Shown one piece after another: positions 49,271-59,198 of a stretch of 64,000 bases of DNA. Made by a program: the position numbers and the translations under genes. How positions within the stretch are numbered: the first letter of the stretch is position 1; each line of letters starts with the position of its first letter. Source of the stretch: Amyelois transitella. Its lineage: Eukaryota > Arthropoda > Insecta > Lepidoptera > Pyralidae. The stretch spans positions 5,255,001 through 5,319,000 of the forward strand of contig NC_083514.1 of NCBI RefSeq assembly GCF_032362555.1, in the 5' to 3' direction. The notes beneath the pieces were generated by a model, which worked only from the letters and a program-made list of their open reading frames with translations, was not told the DNA's origin and did not search any database.

Positions 49271-52200
49271 TTACTTGTCTCTTACTTTGATGAGATCATT
49301 AAGATCTAATGCTACACATATTTCTTTTGAGTCTGTGCGCGGGTTTCTGTCCAGTATTTCAGTAATTGGATAGTAATTGTCACGATTATCAACGTTCCAG
49401 CCAGAATACTGAAAAAAAAGTAACATCAAAAATATGTACATCCATTTCAAACTAGAATACATAGCAAGGTAGACAAACCCAACAGTCAGTTCCAACACTA
49501 ATGTGTGCAAGTGAAAGTTGGGTGTAGCAGAAAGAATAGCATGAAAGTAGAATAAATGCAGTGGAAATGTGAGCGCTTAGAAGTATGATAGGTGTAAAAT
49601 TGAGTCACAAGGTAATAGCATGAAAGTAGAATATATGCAGTGGAAATGTGAGCGCTTAGAAGTATGATAGGTGTAAAATTGAGTCACAAGGTAATGAACA
49701 GTGTGATAAGTGAATGTTGTGATGTGAAAGGAGATATAGTGACAGGAATAGAAAAGGGGATGCTTAGATGGTTTAGTCACACACATAGAGGATAAATGAA
49801 AGCAGGTTGACTAAGCTAATATACAAAAAGAGTGGGACTGTTGGAGTGGGAAGGCCTAGACAAACATACCTTGATCAAATCAGAGACGTTCTAGTAAAAG
49901 GTCAGGTCAAGAGTAACCAAAACTGATGAGCTTGCATGAAGAGAGTTATGAATGTGGATGAAGCAAAAGAAGTATGCAGGGGTTGGGGCGAATGGAAAGA
50001 TGTGGTAACTGCGTACCTCTTGGGGACAGAGGCATGATTAATGTATGAAATAACCTTTCCAGAAGTTTAAGCACATTAACCTTCATGTTGTCAGAACTTA
50101 CCACACAAGTGCATTTATGGAGAATCTTTCCATTGGATTCCATAGGAATGAATTTTTGTAGAAGTGCTTTTCCATCTATTTTCCACAGATTTAATTCATC
50201 CAATTTTGAAACAACTGTATCACCATCCCACTTGACGTCAGATTTTAACAACACAAAATTCCCAGACTGAAAAAATAAAAATAATATATTGAAAACTTCT
50301 CACAACATTTAAGTAGGGTGATTGCGCTGGTTTTCGTCCAATTAGCGGAGTTGCTAGCTTTCAGACGTAAAAATAATATGATAAAGTATCCTAATGCAAA
50401 TAGCTCATATTTGTTTATATACCTCATATAGTCTATTTTTGATAAAAATTAAGAAACTTTTAATTATATCTACATTGTTTTTTATATAAATAATTAAATG
50501 TTAAATGGCAGATTTCACTAGTTTTCGTCCAAAAAATTTGGTTTTCGCCCTGGTGTGATCTAGTTTTCGTCCAGTATGTAAAAAAGAGTAAAAGTGCAAT
50601 GTTAAATAAAAACTGTCTTTATAATCTTTTATTTAATCAACAAAAATATTTATTCTTCAGCAGTAGATTTCCTGCTTTTTTTATTTCCCCGAATCCATCT
50701 ATAACAATTAATTTCATAGTTTAGTACCTACTAGAAAAACCTGTTCGAATTAACAAGAAAATGTGTTAGAAGTAGATTCCACACTTTTATGGACGAATAC
50801 TAATACAAAAATATTGCTGTTTAGTTTTCGTTCCATGCCATTTAAACATTTTTTTAAACAAGCAATACTGAGAAATTATTGGACGTTAACTAAATATCTT
50901 GTCAAATAGCCAATAAAGTTTATATCTAAAGAAAACACATATTTTTTTATAGGTCTGAAAAAGTAAAATGAACATTCCAAATATTTAGCTTGCTGTTTTA
51001 GTTTCCGTCCACGTGGACGGATACCAAATAATTAGTAAAATAGGCATGTCAGTATTCGTCCGCAAACTTTTACTAAGATTACTACAAAAACATTGTAAAA
51101 TAACCTAAACATAATGTTAGTTATACTCTTAAATATCCTTACATGCCAAAATATTACCCAATCTATGTGAAATAGTCAAAAAACCCACCACGGAGTGTTC
51201 CTGCACCAGCTATTTTTTTTGTATCGGCAATGACGTCTACGAAACACGAACACATGCCGGCCACTGAGTTTAATTTTTTCGAAGTTTTCACTTGACAAAT
51301 TGGATTTTGTGGTTATTAGAACTGTTGCTTAAGTATGAAGGATCGTGACAAGTTGCAACATGCGTGCATAGGTGTGTTTATATTCTTTTTATATGCGTTT
51401 AAAAGTGAAATGGACGAAAAGTAGAACTGGACGCCAAACCAGCGCAATTACCCTATTTCAAACTTTAAAATGTTCAAAAAATACTAACATGAAAGTGCTT
51501 TGGTACATCCTTAGATTGACTTGAATCAGATTTGTTTCCATCTGAACCATTTTTTTCATCATCTGACCCTTCTTCTTCATCAAGATCTCCTTCCTCATCT
51601 TCTCCTTCTTCATCCTCTTCAGCTTCACCTTCACTCTCTTCAGATGATGAGTTTTTACGTTTTTTCTTTGAATTATTAAGTGAGGCTTTTGTGGCTCGTT
51701 TACGTCCTCCACCACGAGCAGGTTGCTCATTCTGTAAAACAAGAAAACTTCAGTTGAAAAGAAATACGAAAAAAAAAATTAATGGAAGAGAATAAAGAAA
51801 CCTTCTAAGAAAATAAATGTGGTTTTGAAAATATACGTAAGAACAGATCTGTTGACACCTAATAAGAAAAAAATAATCATTGTGTTGAGAATTTTAACAT
51901 TGCAGCACTTCTTTTGAATTGCCAGTCACTTTGTTGCGCCAGTAATACATAGGATGACTTCATCAATACTAAACTATTTTTTAGGATCAAATTACAAATC
52001 ATGCCATGGTACCTAGTAGTTGAGAAATCTATAATAATCCCCACTAATAATAAAGAGAAAAGATATGTATTTTTGTAACAAATAAATTTAAAAAACTACT
52101 GGACTGTCACAAAATTTGTATATATATAGAATAGACCTTCGGGAGTGGCATAGCCTTTAGTTTCTGAAATTTCCCGCGCAAAAGCTAATATTAATTCTTG

Positions 52201-52611
52201 TGAAAGTGTTTTTGGTTAGACGTCTTACGTCGTCAAAACAACTGAACCCATCTTCATGAAATTTTGTACACATATAGTGTGGAATATGAGGAACGACAGA
52301 GTAATTTCATGTGCCGCCGTGAGCTAAAGCTAATGTTGTCTATGTACGAGGAAAATAATAAAACAGCGTTTGGTATAATTTTATTTCCTAAAATATAACC
52401 TTAACTTCAAACGTGTAAAAGCTGTAGTCAGCTTGGCAATCAAACAACAACAATTGTGCTGTACGGTTGAAGTTAATTCTATATAAAAGATTAATATTAC
52501 CGAATCGGCATCCGGCGTCCAATCTTCTCCTGAGTCTTGGAATTCTTCTGGCTCACCGCCGCCTGAGCCCTCGGAGTCTTCGTCTTTCTTAACAGACTTT
52601 CGCTTACGCAT
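49271..52611 (-). CDS. Uncharacterised acidic nuclear-type protein, 3' part apparently missing
   Basis: Four exons, all in phase 0, were found: 52501-52611, 51489-51731, 50102-50266 and 49286-49408, totalling 214 codons. The product starts MRKRKSVKKDEDSEGSG and continues FQDSGEDWTPDADS, then a Lys/Arg patch and a long Glu/Asp run (residues about 38-118), typical of chromatin proteins. Next comes a more structured part: SGNFVLLKSDVKWDG, then LWKIDGKALLQKFIPME, YSGWNVDNRDNYYP and ALDLNDLIK. A donor GTAAGA follows that Lys at 49285. Reading through it instead gives a stop at 49271 after VRDK. No later exon was found before the MULE-like element, so the model is either short or truncated. The last block recalls a conserved domain of larger insect nuclear proteins, possibly DUF4211-like, but I cannot name it. 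Confidence 0.65.
49520..50045 (+). mobile_element. LINE C-terminal fragment with a 79-bp tandem duplication
   Basis: Located in the last intron of the acidic-protein gene. Plus-strand frames read ALRSMIGVKLSHKVMN and later KRVMNVDEAKEV, the C-terminus of an RTE-like RT (same family as 14430-14690, minus). The unit starting TAGCATGAAAGTAGAATA at 49537 is repeated at 49616, nearly identical. Confidence 0.7.
50316..51453. mobile_element. TA-flanked MITE filling an intron, rich in TTTTCGTCC
   Basis: Ends GGGTGATTGCGCTGGTTT and inverse AAACCAGCGCAATTACCC, with TA on both sides (50314-50315 and 51454-51455), make a 1138-bp element. GTTTTCGTCCA or close variants recur at least six times (about 50331, 50519, 50568, 50821, 51000 and the inverse at the right end). 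TA flanks suggest Tc1/mariner-type mobilisation. No coding capacity. It occupies almost all of the intron 50267-51488. Confidence 0.7.
52020..52340 (+). repeat. RTE/SINE-type repeat in intron
   Basis: Starts near CCCCACTAATAATAAAGAG, includes CTACTGGACTGTCACAAAAT and ends near GCCGCCGTGAGCTAAAGC. Same general type as 25815-26515. Lies in the first intron of the acidic-protein gene. Confidence 0.45.
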
Positions 52612-52877
52612 ATTTGGCTTCAATGACTGGAATTCAAATAACACAGAGAAAATTCAACCCACGCCACAGATTTAGGCAAAAAATGACCGATAATCACCGA
52701 ATATCCGAAACGGTAGGTAGGTATCTCTGCTTTTCCGAACAAAACGACGCATACCAAGCAATAGACAAACAGCTTTGGGGCTTCGGTTCGCTTGAGCATA
52801 GACTCGTTCGATCATCTAAAAGTATGACATTTTCATAGACTAAAGATTAAGAGCACTGATCTCTAATTTATCCTAGA

Positions 52878-53955
52878 TAGGGATGTGACATTGCTGATAA
52901 AAAATCGATTTTTATATTATCGATTTATTTTTTAAGTATGAAAAATCGATTAACAAATAATCGATTTTTCTTAAGAAAATAATCGATTTTATTATATTGA
53001 TAGATTTTTTCCAAATTTTTCAATTTATATATATTCATTAAAAATAAACAACAGAATCAGTAAGTTCTTATACAGGGTGACATTTAATTCAACTGCATTA
53101 ATTTAACTGTTAAGTGTACTCATCTAAAGGATATTTAAAAACGTAAAAAGAAAAATATCGGTTCATATTTCAGAAAGTACGAAAAAAATTAAAAGTATCA
53201 AAATCCACGATCCTAAATACGTAATATCACCCCGGCCGGCGGAAAAGCGACGCGTAAGATTCAGAGGTCAACGACACAATGCATTCAGCTGAGCGATCTC
53301 GACAACTCTGTACTTTACTTGATACTAGAAAAATAATTTATTTTTCAGACATTTATTTACATGTTTAGTTTTAAATTATTTTTGTAGTATTGGTCTTAAT
53401 AAAGCGTGTGACGTAGTTTTTGAGGGTTTTTTAAATGTGAAAATGATGAAGTTTAATTTAAATAAAAATAGGCTCAAACGGCTCAGAAGCATGGGTATAT
53501 GTTTAAAAGGATGCAGTTGTTTTAAATGTCACCCTGTATAATCAACACAAATTAAAGTTTTTAACAATCAAGTTTGAAAAATGAAGTTTCAGCAACGAAT
53601 AATGAATAAAATATCAACCGAATGTCGGTAAAATACTGTTCATCGACTAATTCTATCTAGAGAATGTTTGATTAAATTAATCATCTAAACTGTTTTAAGA
53701 GCACAGAAAGAATGCACAGATGGCGTTAATGTAATATTATGGAGCTATGATAGTATTCTTTGGCAGTTCGCGTTCCGGGCTCAAAGCCAGAAGACAAAAA
53801 CATAATTTCGGAGTGCAATTATAGGATGATTATAAAAATCGATTTTTAATCGATTATTAATTTTAAAAAAATCAAGTATAAAAATCGATTTTTACTTTAA
53901 AAAAATCGATTTTTAATCGATTTTTTCCATAATCGATTTTTTTTTCACATTCCTA
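52878..53955. mobile_element. hAT-type MITE with ATCGAT-rich arms
   Basis: Ends TAGG(G/A)ATGTGA are inverted and flanked by perfect 8-bp duplications ATCCTAGA (52870-52877 and 53956-53963), as in hAT elements. The two arms contain about eleven ATCGATT words (five near 52900-53000, six near 53830-53945). A second element is nested at 53073-53536. No transposase. It lies just upstream of the acidic-protein gene's ATG. Confidence 0.75.
53073..53536. mobile_element. Nested element with CAGGGTGACATTTAA ends
   Basis: Inverted ends CAGGGTGACATTTAA, with similarity continuing for about 15 bases, flanked by TA on both sides, 464 bp. Inserted in the hAT-type MITE. Mariner-like by its TA flanks and CAGGGTG ends; this is inference. 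Confidence 0.6.
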
Positions 53956-54064
53956 ATCCTAGATCACATTATGACGATAGCCTGTTCATACGTATTAAGT
54001 GATATAGTAAATAAGTTAATTTTGACTTGATTCTAACTAAACTAGTGTTAGTTACCTCACATTC

Positions 54065-54590
54065 TATTTCCCTCTATGGTGCCGAAAATTGGTCTCTGAG
54101 ACTGCAGGATCGCCGTAAAATCGACGCATTAGAGATGTGGGGCTGGAGACGCCTCCTAAAGATACCGTAGACGGCGTTTCGCACCAATATTTCCATCCTA
54201 AAAGAGCTTCATATTAAAGACCGACTTTCGTTAACTGTGCAATTACGAATACTAAAGTTCTTTGGTCTCATTTCTTGAAAAGAAAACTCGATGTAGAGAC
54301 TGGTTATTCAGGGACAGGTGGAAGGCAAGAGAACACGCGGGCGATCACCAACTCGCTGAACTGACCTGATCAAAAAAGCTACTGAGTCTACCATGGTTCA
54401 GTGTACTCGCAACGTCTGTAACCGGCAGAAATGGAAGCACATCACTGAGAGAACAATCCTCGGGAAAGAATACGACCCGTCGAACACCTCTCCATGTACC
54501 TCGTCTCCACAACCACGACCACTCTGACAAGACTTACTTTAGTTCGACTAAGAAGACGACCTCCATCTCTTGTGATAGACAGATAGTAGC
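54065..54590 (+). mobile_element. RTE-like LINE C-terminal fragment
   Basis: Plus-strand translation gives LYGAENWSLRLQDRRKIDAL, EMWGWRRLLKIPWTAFRTN and SILKELHIKDRLS, then a broken GRSPT-like region, the C-terminal part of RTE-clade reverse transcriptases. It has stops and shifts and no 5' part. Confidence 0.75.
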
Positions 54591-56478
54591 TCTGACGTAG
54601 TTTTCTGTCCTCACTGCCAATTTCCGGGATAGATGCGGTATAGTGCCAAGTGAGCTTAGCTCTCGGATCTTTGGATCTCGAATCTAGTAAGCAGGTTTGG
54701 CGACCGAGGTATACAACAGCTTATAGAAACTTTGTGTGTCAGAATCGCGGGTGTACCTCACGGATTTAAATATCTGTTTGGGATTAAAAACGTACCTGAT
54801 GTGTACCTCAGTGTACCTATCCTAAAAATCTGTGTACCTCCTTCTATGTAAAGATTTTTAAATAAAATAGGTACACCCGCCATCCTGACGTCAGGACCAC
54901 GGGTGTACCTCTAGTTAGCATCTGAGGTAAGTAAACTGTATATGTAGATTTGGTACCTCTTGTGTATCTGCAGAAACAAATATTACATAAATAAAAAATA
55001 TTAAGGGTACCTACTGAGAAAATGAAAAAAAAATCTTTGACGTCGTTTTCATTTTATACAATATATATGAAAAGTATTTATCTCATTACAATTTCCTTCT
55101 TAAAAAAACAAAAATAATAAACTTATTCCATAATATGTTTAACAAATAATATAACAATGTACCTCCTTCTACCAAAACAAAGAAAAAAAAAAGCAAACAC
55201 AGTCCAACAATAATATACATATTTACCCTAAATCTACTTAGTGGCTTAAAATTACCACTTGGTAGTGGTCTACCAAAAAGTGTAATACAAATTATCATTA
55301 TTATTTGTAATATTATTGCTATTTAAAGTACTTGGTGATGATGGCAGAATTTGAGTACACTCAAATTCTGTTACTGACAAACATCATCATAATCAATAGT
55401 ATACCTAATCATTAGAAGAATCATGTCGTAGTCTTTTATTATGTGTTTTGTTTCCTCGCAATTTTATTACCTGAAGAAAGTATAATTCTAAGTACCTTCC
55501 TACTACTTTATCTGTCATACTTTATTTTGTATATCCCTTTATTTTGGCTAAAGCCTCCTCCGTACTAGGTTTCACTGAAAATCAGCGCAATATGAACAAT
55601 GTAATGTTATCTTTTGCGCCAAATAAAGATTCTTTTTCTTTCTTTCTCTACATCAATTATTATCAGTTTGTTATTTACCTTTCTTATTTTATATATTTTT
55701 ATCTCATCGCAGTGCGTTGGTTATTGAGCTTCAATACTATCGATAGTCTTCTTGCGCGTCGATAGTATTAAATGTTAACTGAGCTATCAATAGACCAATC
55801 GAATCGACTCAACTGTCGATAATAAATCGGTTGACATATATCGGTAACACTACACTACTGTCAAGCGTGTCAAGTAAAACATTTGATAATGACGCAGTTT
55901 TTTCTAGCAAACAAATAGTAAAATGCCACAGCAATGCGACTAAAGTAGTAATCTTTAAGTTTATTTTGTGTCCCATGCGCTTATTTATTTATTCTTCAGT
56001 GAGTTTGCGACTAATAATAAATGGTGGGTACCTCGTGTTTAGCTATTTTTAAAATCACCGATATTGTAAAATATCTATTTGAGATTGGTAAATTTGACCT
56101 TAATTTTTGTTCTATGTTATTATTGCACTTATTCTGACATCTCATCCTGTGTAAAGTATTTAAGGCTTAGTATATAGCTATAAAAATGGACAGCAAGTCA
56201 ACTCAGCTACTAGCAATGCTAGCTTACAGTAATATGAATGTTAATGTAGTAAGGTGTGTAGTAAAATCGGTGTTATTCAAGCTTAAAATACTAAGAGATA
56301 TTGTAATGGACAGAAATGCCATGATGCATTGGAACTATTATTACCTACGCACCAAGTAGACTTCAGCAATTTCTCATTAACATTCTGTATTTTTTAAGTT
56401 ACGATAGATATTTAAATAGATGTAGTAAAAGACTAAGTGTTCATAAAGTTACATATGTGTGTATTTATTTCAGAGGAA
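54591..56478. other. Intergenic upstream of OSER1
   Basis: GTACCTC occurs several times at 54745-54985. A LINE tail identical in type to 7436-7620 lies at about 55548-55640. An ATG with a short open frame starts at 56186; a GTAAGG donor within it would not match the phase of the OSER1 exon, so any upstream exon is taken as noncoding. No other feature is supported. Confidence 0.5.
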
Positions 56479-57099
56479 ATGGCGAAGGAAGATTTATTAC
56501 GAGTTGAAATGCGAAAACTGGAAATTCAACCCAATAAACCAAATTTTATAGTTAAAGAAGATAATCCATTTAATCATCAGAGCCTTCGCCTATGTGTATT
56601 TTCAAGATCTACCAAAAAATACAAATGTTTTTGTACTTTACCAAAACGCAATATAATTCCAACAATTAGCAAAAAGAAAAACAAAAGTGTACTGAAGGAA
56701 CCAGTTTTGAAATTGCTTCAAAATAGTAATAGTGCCCACAAAGAATTAAACAAACCTGTAGATAAAACAGATTGTCCAACACATAATCTTAATTCTGATA
56801 TTATAAGTTTGTGTTCTCTTGTTGATGACTGTAACCAGCTAAGGATATCTCCTAATGTTAAGAAAAATTATGTTGTTAATTCAGAACAAAATAATCGTGC
56901 ATTATGGTGGAAAAATGACATATCACATGCAAGAATAGTTAAGAAGACTGTAATGGAATCAAATCAAGGAAGTTCTTGTTCGCAACAAGCCCTCAATCCG
57001 CCATGCGATATCACAATTGATGAACTAGCTAGTTATTTTGAAACATTGGTCCATATACCAAAAAAAATGTCATCTATGGCCGAAATGATGTATATTTAG
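56479..57099 (+). CDS. OSER1: Oxidative stress-responsive serine-rich protein 1 (OSER1)
   Basis: The 206-residue product from MAKEDLLRVEMRK ends in ITIDELASYFETLVHIPKKM then SSMAEMMYI, the signature C-terminus of OSER1 (C20orf111). The rest is basic and Ser/Lys-rich with no fold apparent. In vertebrates and insects OSER1 is induced by oxidative stress and reported to act downstream of FOXO; its biochemical activity is not settled. TTTATTTCAG stands six bases before the ATG, so an upstream noncoding exon is likely. The frame is also open upstream of that acceptor, but this is probably chance. The protein is shorter than the human one (292). The coding region is in one exon and looks intact. 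Confidence 0.88.
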   Translation: MAKEDLLRVEMRKLEIQPNKPNFIVKEDNPFNHQSLRLCVFSRSTKKYKCFCTLPKRNIIPTISKKKNKSVLKEPVLKLLQNSNSAHKELNKPVDKTDCPTHNLNSDIISLCSLVDDCNQLRISPNVKKNYVVNSEQNNRALWWKNDISHARIVKKTVMESNQGSSCSQQALNPPCDITIDELASYFETLVHIPKKMSSMAEMMYI

Positions 57100-58851
57100 A
57101 TATTGCTGTCATATAGAGAATATTAAGTGGTCCAATTTCTTAGGGCATTTTCAATAACAGTTTTCTGTAAGAGTATTTTGTGGAAGAAGATTTGGGAAAC
57201 TATTGATGTTTTAATGTGAAATAATGAGTTATAAATGATTAGTGAATGTTAAAACAAAACCTTTGTATGTGGCCAAGTTTTAATTAAATCAGTGAAATAA
57301 TTTTATTAGACTTGGAATAGTAAGATCATGTTATAATTGAACATGTGTTGGCAATTTGTCTGACCATTTATTTTCAATTGTAATATAACTGTTTTCTTGG
57401 AAATCTAAAAGCTCCTTGCTGGACATTTGGGATTCATTATTTTTATCTTGTTTTAGATAGACATTTTTAAACTGTTATTTACAGTGAGCCACTGAGAACG
57501 TTTACCACCTGCAATATGAAGGTGGTTAACCTTTCTATGGGGCCCACATTATACTTTCAATTTCCCAGTTGTGTATCGTAACAAGCATATTACAAATTGA
57601 GGTTCTCAATATAGTAATTTTAAATATGAGATGTCATTAATTTTAATATCTCTTAACTTAGTGAAAATTATAACCTATATATGCATATATTTTTTATAGT
57701 CTCCAATAAAATTATTCATACATTGGATTTCAATGGAATTTATCATAGGAAAAACCTTAAAAGCAATTTTTTACATACATACTTTCCACCTGCCACAATC
57801 CCAAATAATTTTTTACTACATCCACATTGATGCACGCTCGTCGGTTAGAGTCAACTGTACCTTGGCCAGGACATTTTCAATTTCCCAAGGTATGGTTGCC
57901 CATACATGTATTTAGTCAACCTGTATTCATTCATCCTCACCACCAAGCATTCCCTTGTAACTATCTATGTCTTCTTTCATATTCTCTTTTTCCCATGCTG
58001 TTCTTAATTTCTTATCCTCAGTCGCTTTTCACCGCTTTTATTCTACTCACTCCCATACAAGTCTCGAGACACAGCAGCTCGCCTATGCACCGCCTGACAA
58101 GCCCAAGTAAATGTTTTTATTTAAACCAGGGACGTAATGACCGAAGGTCAGATGAATAGTACCCTAATCTCACGGGCCACAAAGACACGCAATGCTTTAT
58201 TCACTCTCCTTTCAATACTATCACTACCATACCTTTCACCTGCTTTCCTTTCATCCTAGATATAGGTACAAACTCTTTCTCTTGCCCTACTTTTGCCAGC
58301 GTGAAAAGTAACTTCCTGAGTACTTGACACCCACACTATGAGTAAATGTATGTAAAATTTTGATGCAGTGCTCTTGTCGTGAAAGACGGACACACAACAC
58401 AGTTTCATATTTATGATATGGATAAAATATCATGGAAATTCAATGTATAGTTTTCAAATAAAAGCAAAACTATCTAATTGCATTCTATGAGATCGATTCA
58501 ATACAAAACGCTTTCTTATGTCAAAACTTTTATACTTACCTATGATTTTTTTTCAATATTGGTAAATGTATGAATAAATTTGCAGAATAATGTACCTAAT
58601 CTTAATTTTCATACAATAAAATAAAATGAACTTTTTAATAATCAAAGTATTTACTTCAATTCTAGTTATGCCCGCGACTTCGTTTGCGTGCAGTTTGAAA
58701 TGAGTTATAAACGAAATCCCTCAGGAAGATCCAGTGGATTTTGAGTAATGCTCGTTCAGACAGAAAAGAACATTAAAAACCGCAAGTTCGTCATCTGTAT
58801 CGAAATCTTAGTATACTTTTTCCAAATTATAACAGTTTTATTGTATGTCCA
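57100..58851. other. Downstream of OSER1, with LINE remnants
   Basis: The first few hundred bases are the OSER1 3' UTR; CCAATAAAATT near 57703 may be its signal. Bases 57765-58340 hold a minus-strand LINE C-terminal remnant of the same RTE-like group as 14430-14690 (CCTTGGCCAGGACATTTTC, CTCACTCCCATACAAGTC). An RTE/SINE-type piece GCCCGCGACTTCGTTTGCG lies at 58672. Confidence 0.5.
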
Positions 58852-59131
58852 TACAATCACGTCTTTATCCCTTACGGGGTAGAAAGCCAACTCTTACAAA
58901 GGATGAAAGGCCACGTTCAGCTGTATGGCTTAAAGATTTGTGATTCAAATAGCGTCAGGTTCCTAGCTCATCGCCTAAAAATATCCCAAGTATATTGGCC
59001 TATCCCTTAATCGGCTTTTACACGTATATGGAAAAGAAATGGAGTTCAAAAGTGCCAGGACCCACAAGGCAGAATGTTAAAGATAACATTGTGCCTTGTG
59101 GGTCCTGGCACTTTTGAACTCCATTTCTTAA
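58852..59131 (+). repeat. Diverged SINE-like family 1 copy with inverted end duplication
   Basis: Family words GTAGAAAGCCAACTC-like and GGCCACGTTCAGCTGTATGG are followed at 59033-59071 by AAGAAATGGAGTTCAAAAGT and GCCAGGACCCACAAGGCA. These 38 or so bases return in perfect inverted form at about 59092-59131 after a 20-base loop. Confidence 0.75.
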
Positions 59132-59198
59132 TCAAGAATTAAGGCCACTTTAATACCTTTATTTACGGGAAAGGTACGGAAATAGATACTTAACAGTT

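Noticed and set aside
51532-51795. Ser-rich 87-residue plus-strand frame
   Set aside because: Antisense to the acidic exon 51489-51731; Glu/Asp codons read as Ser on the other strand.
56186-56360. Possible upstream coding exon of OSER1
   Set aside because: Its GTAAGG donor gives a phase that does not match the OSER1 exon, whose own ATG suffices.
57733-58159. Open plus-strand frames of 60-110 codons after OSER1
   Set aside because: They are antisense to a minus-strand LINE remnant and show no protein features.
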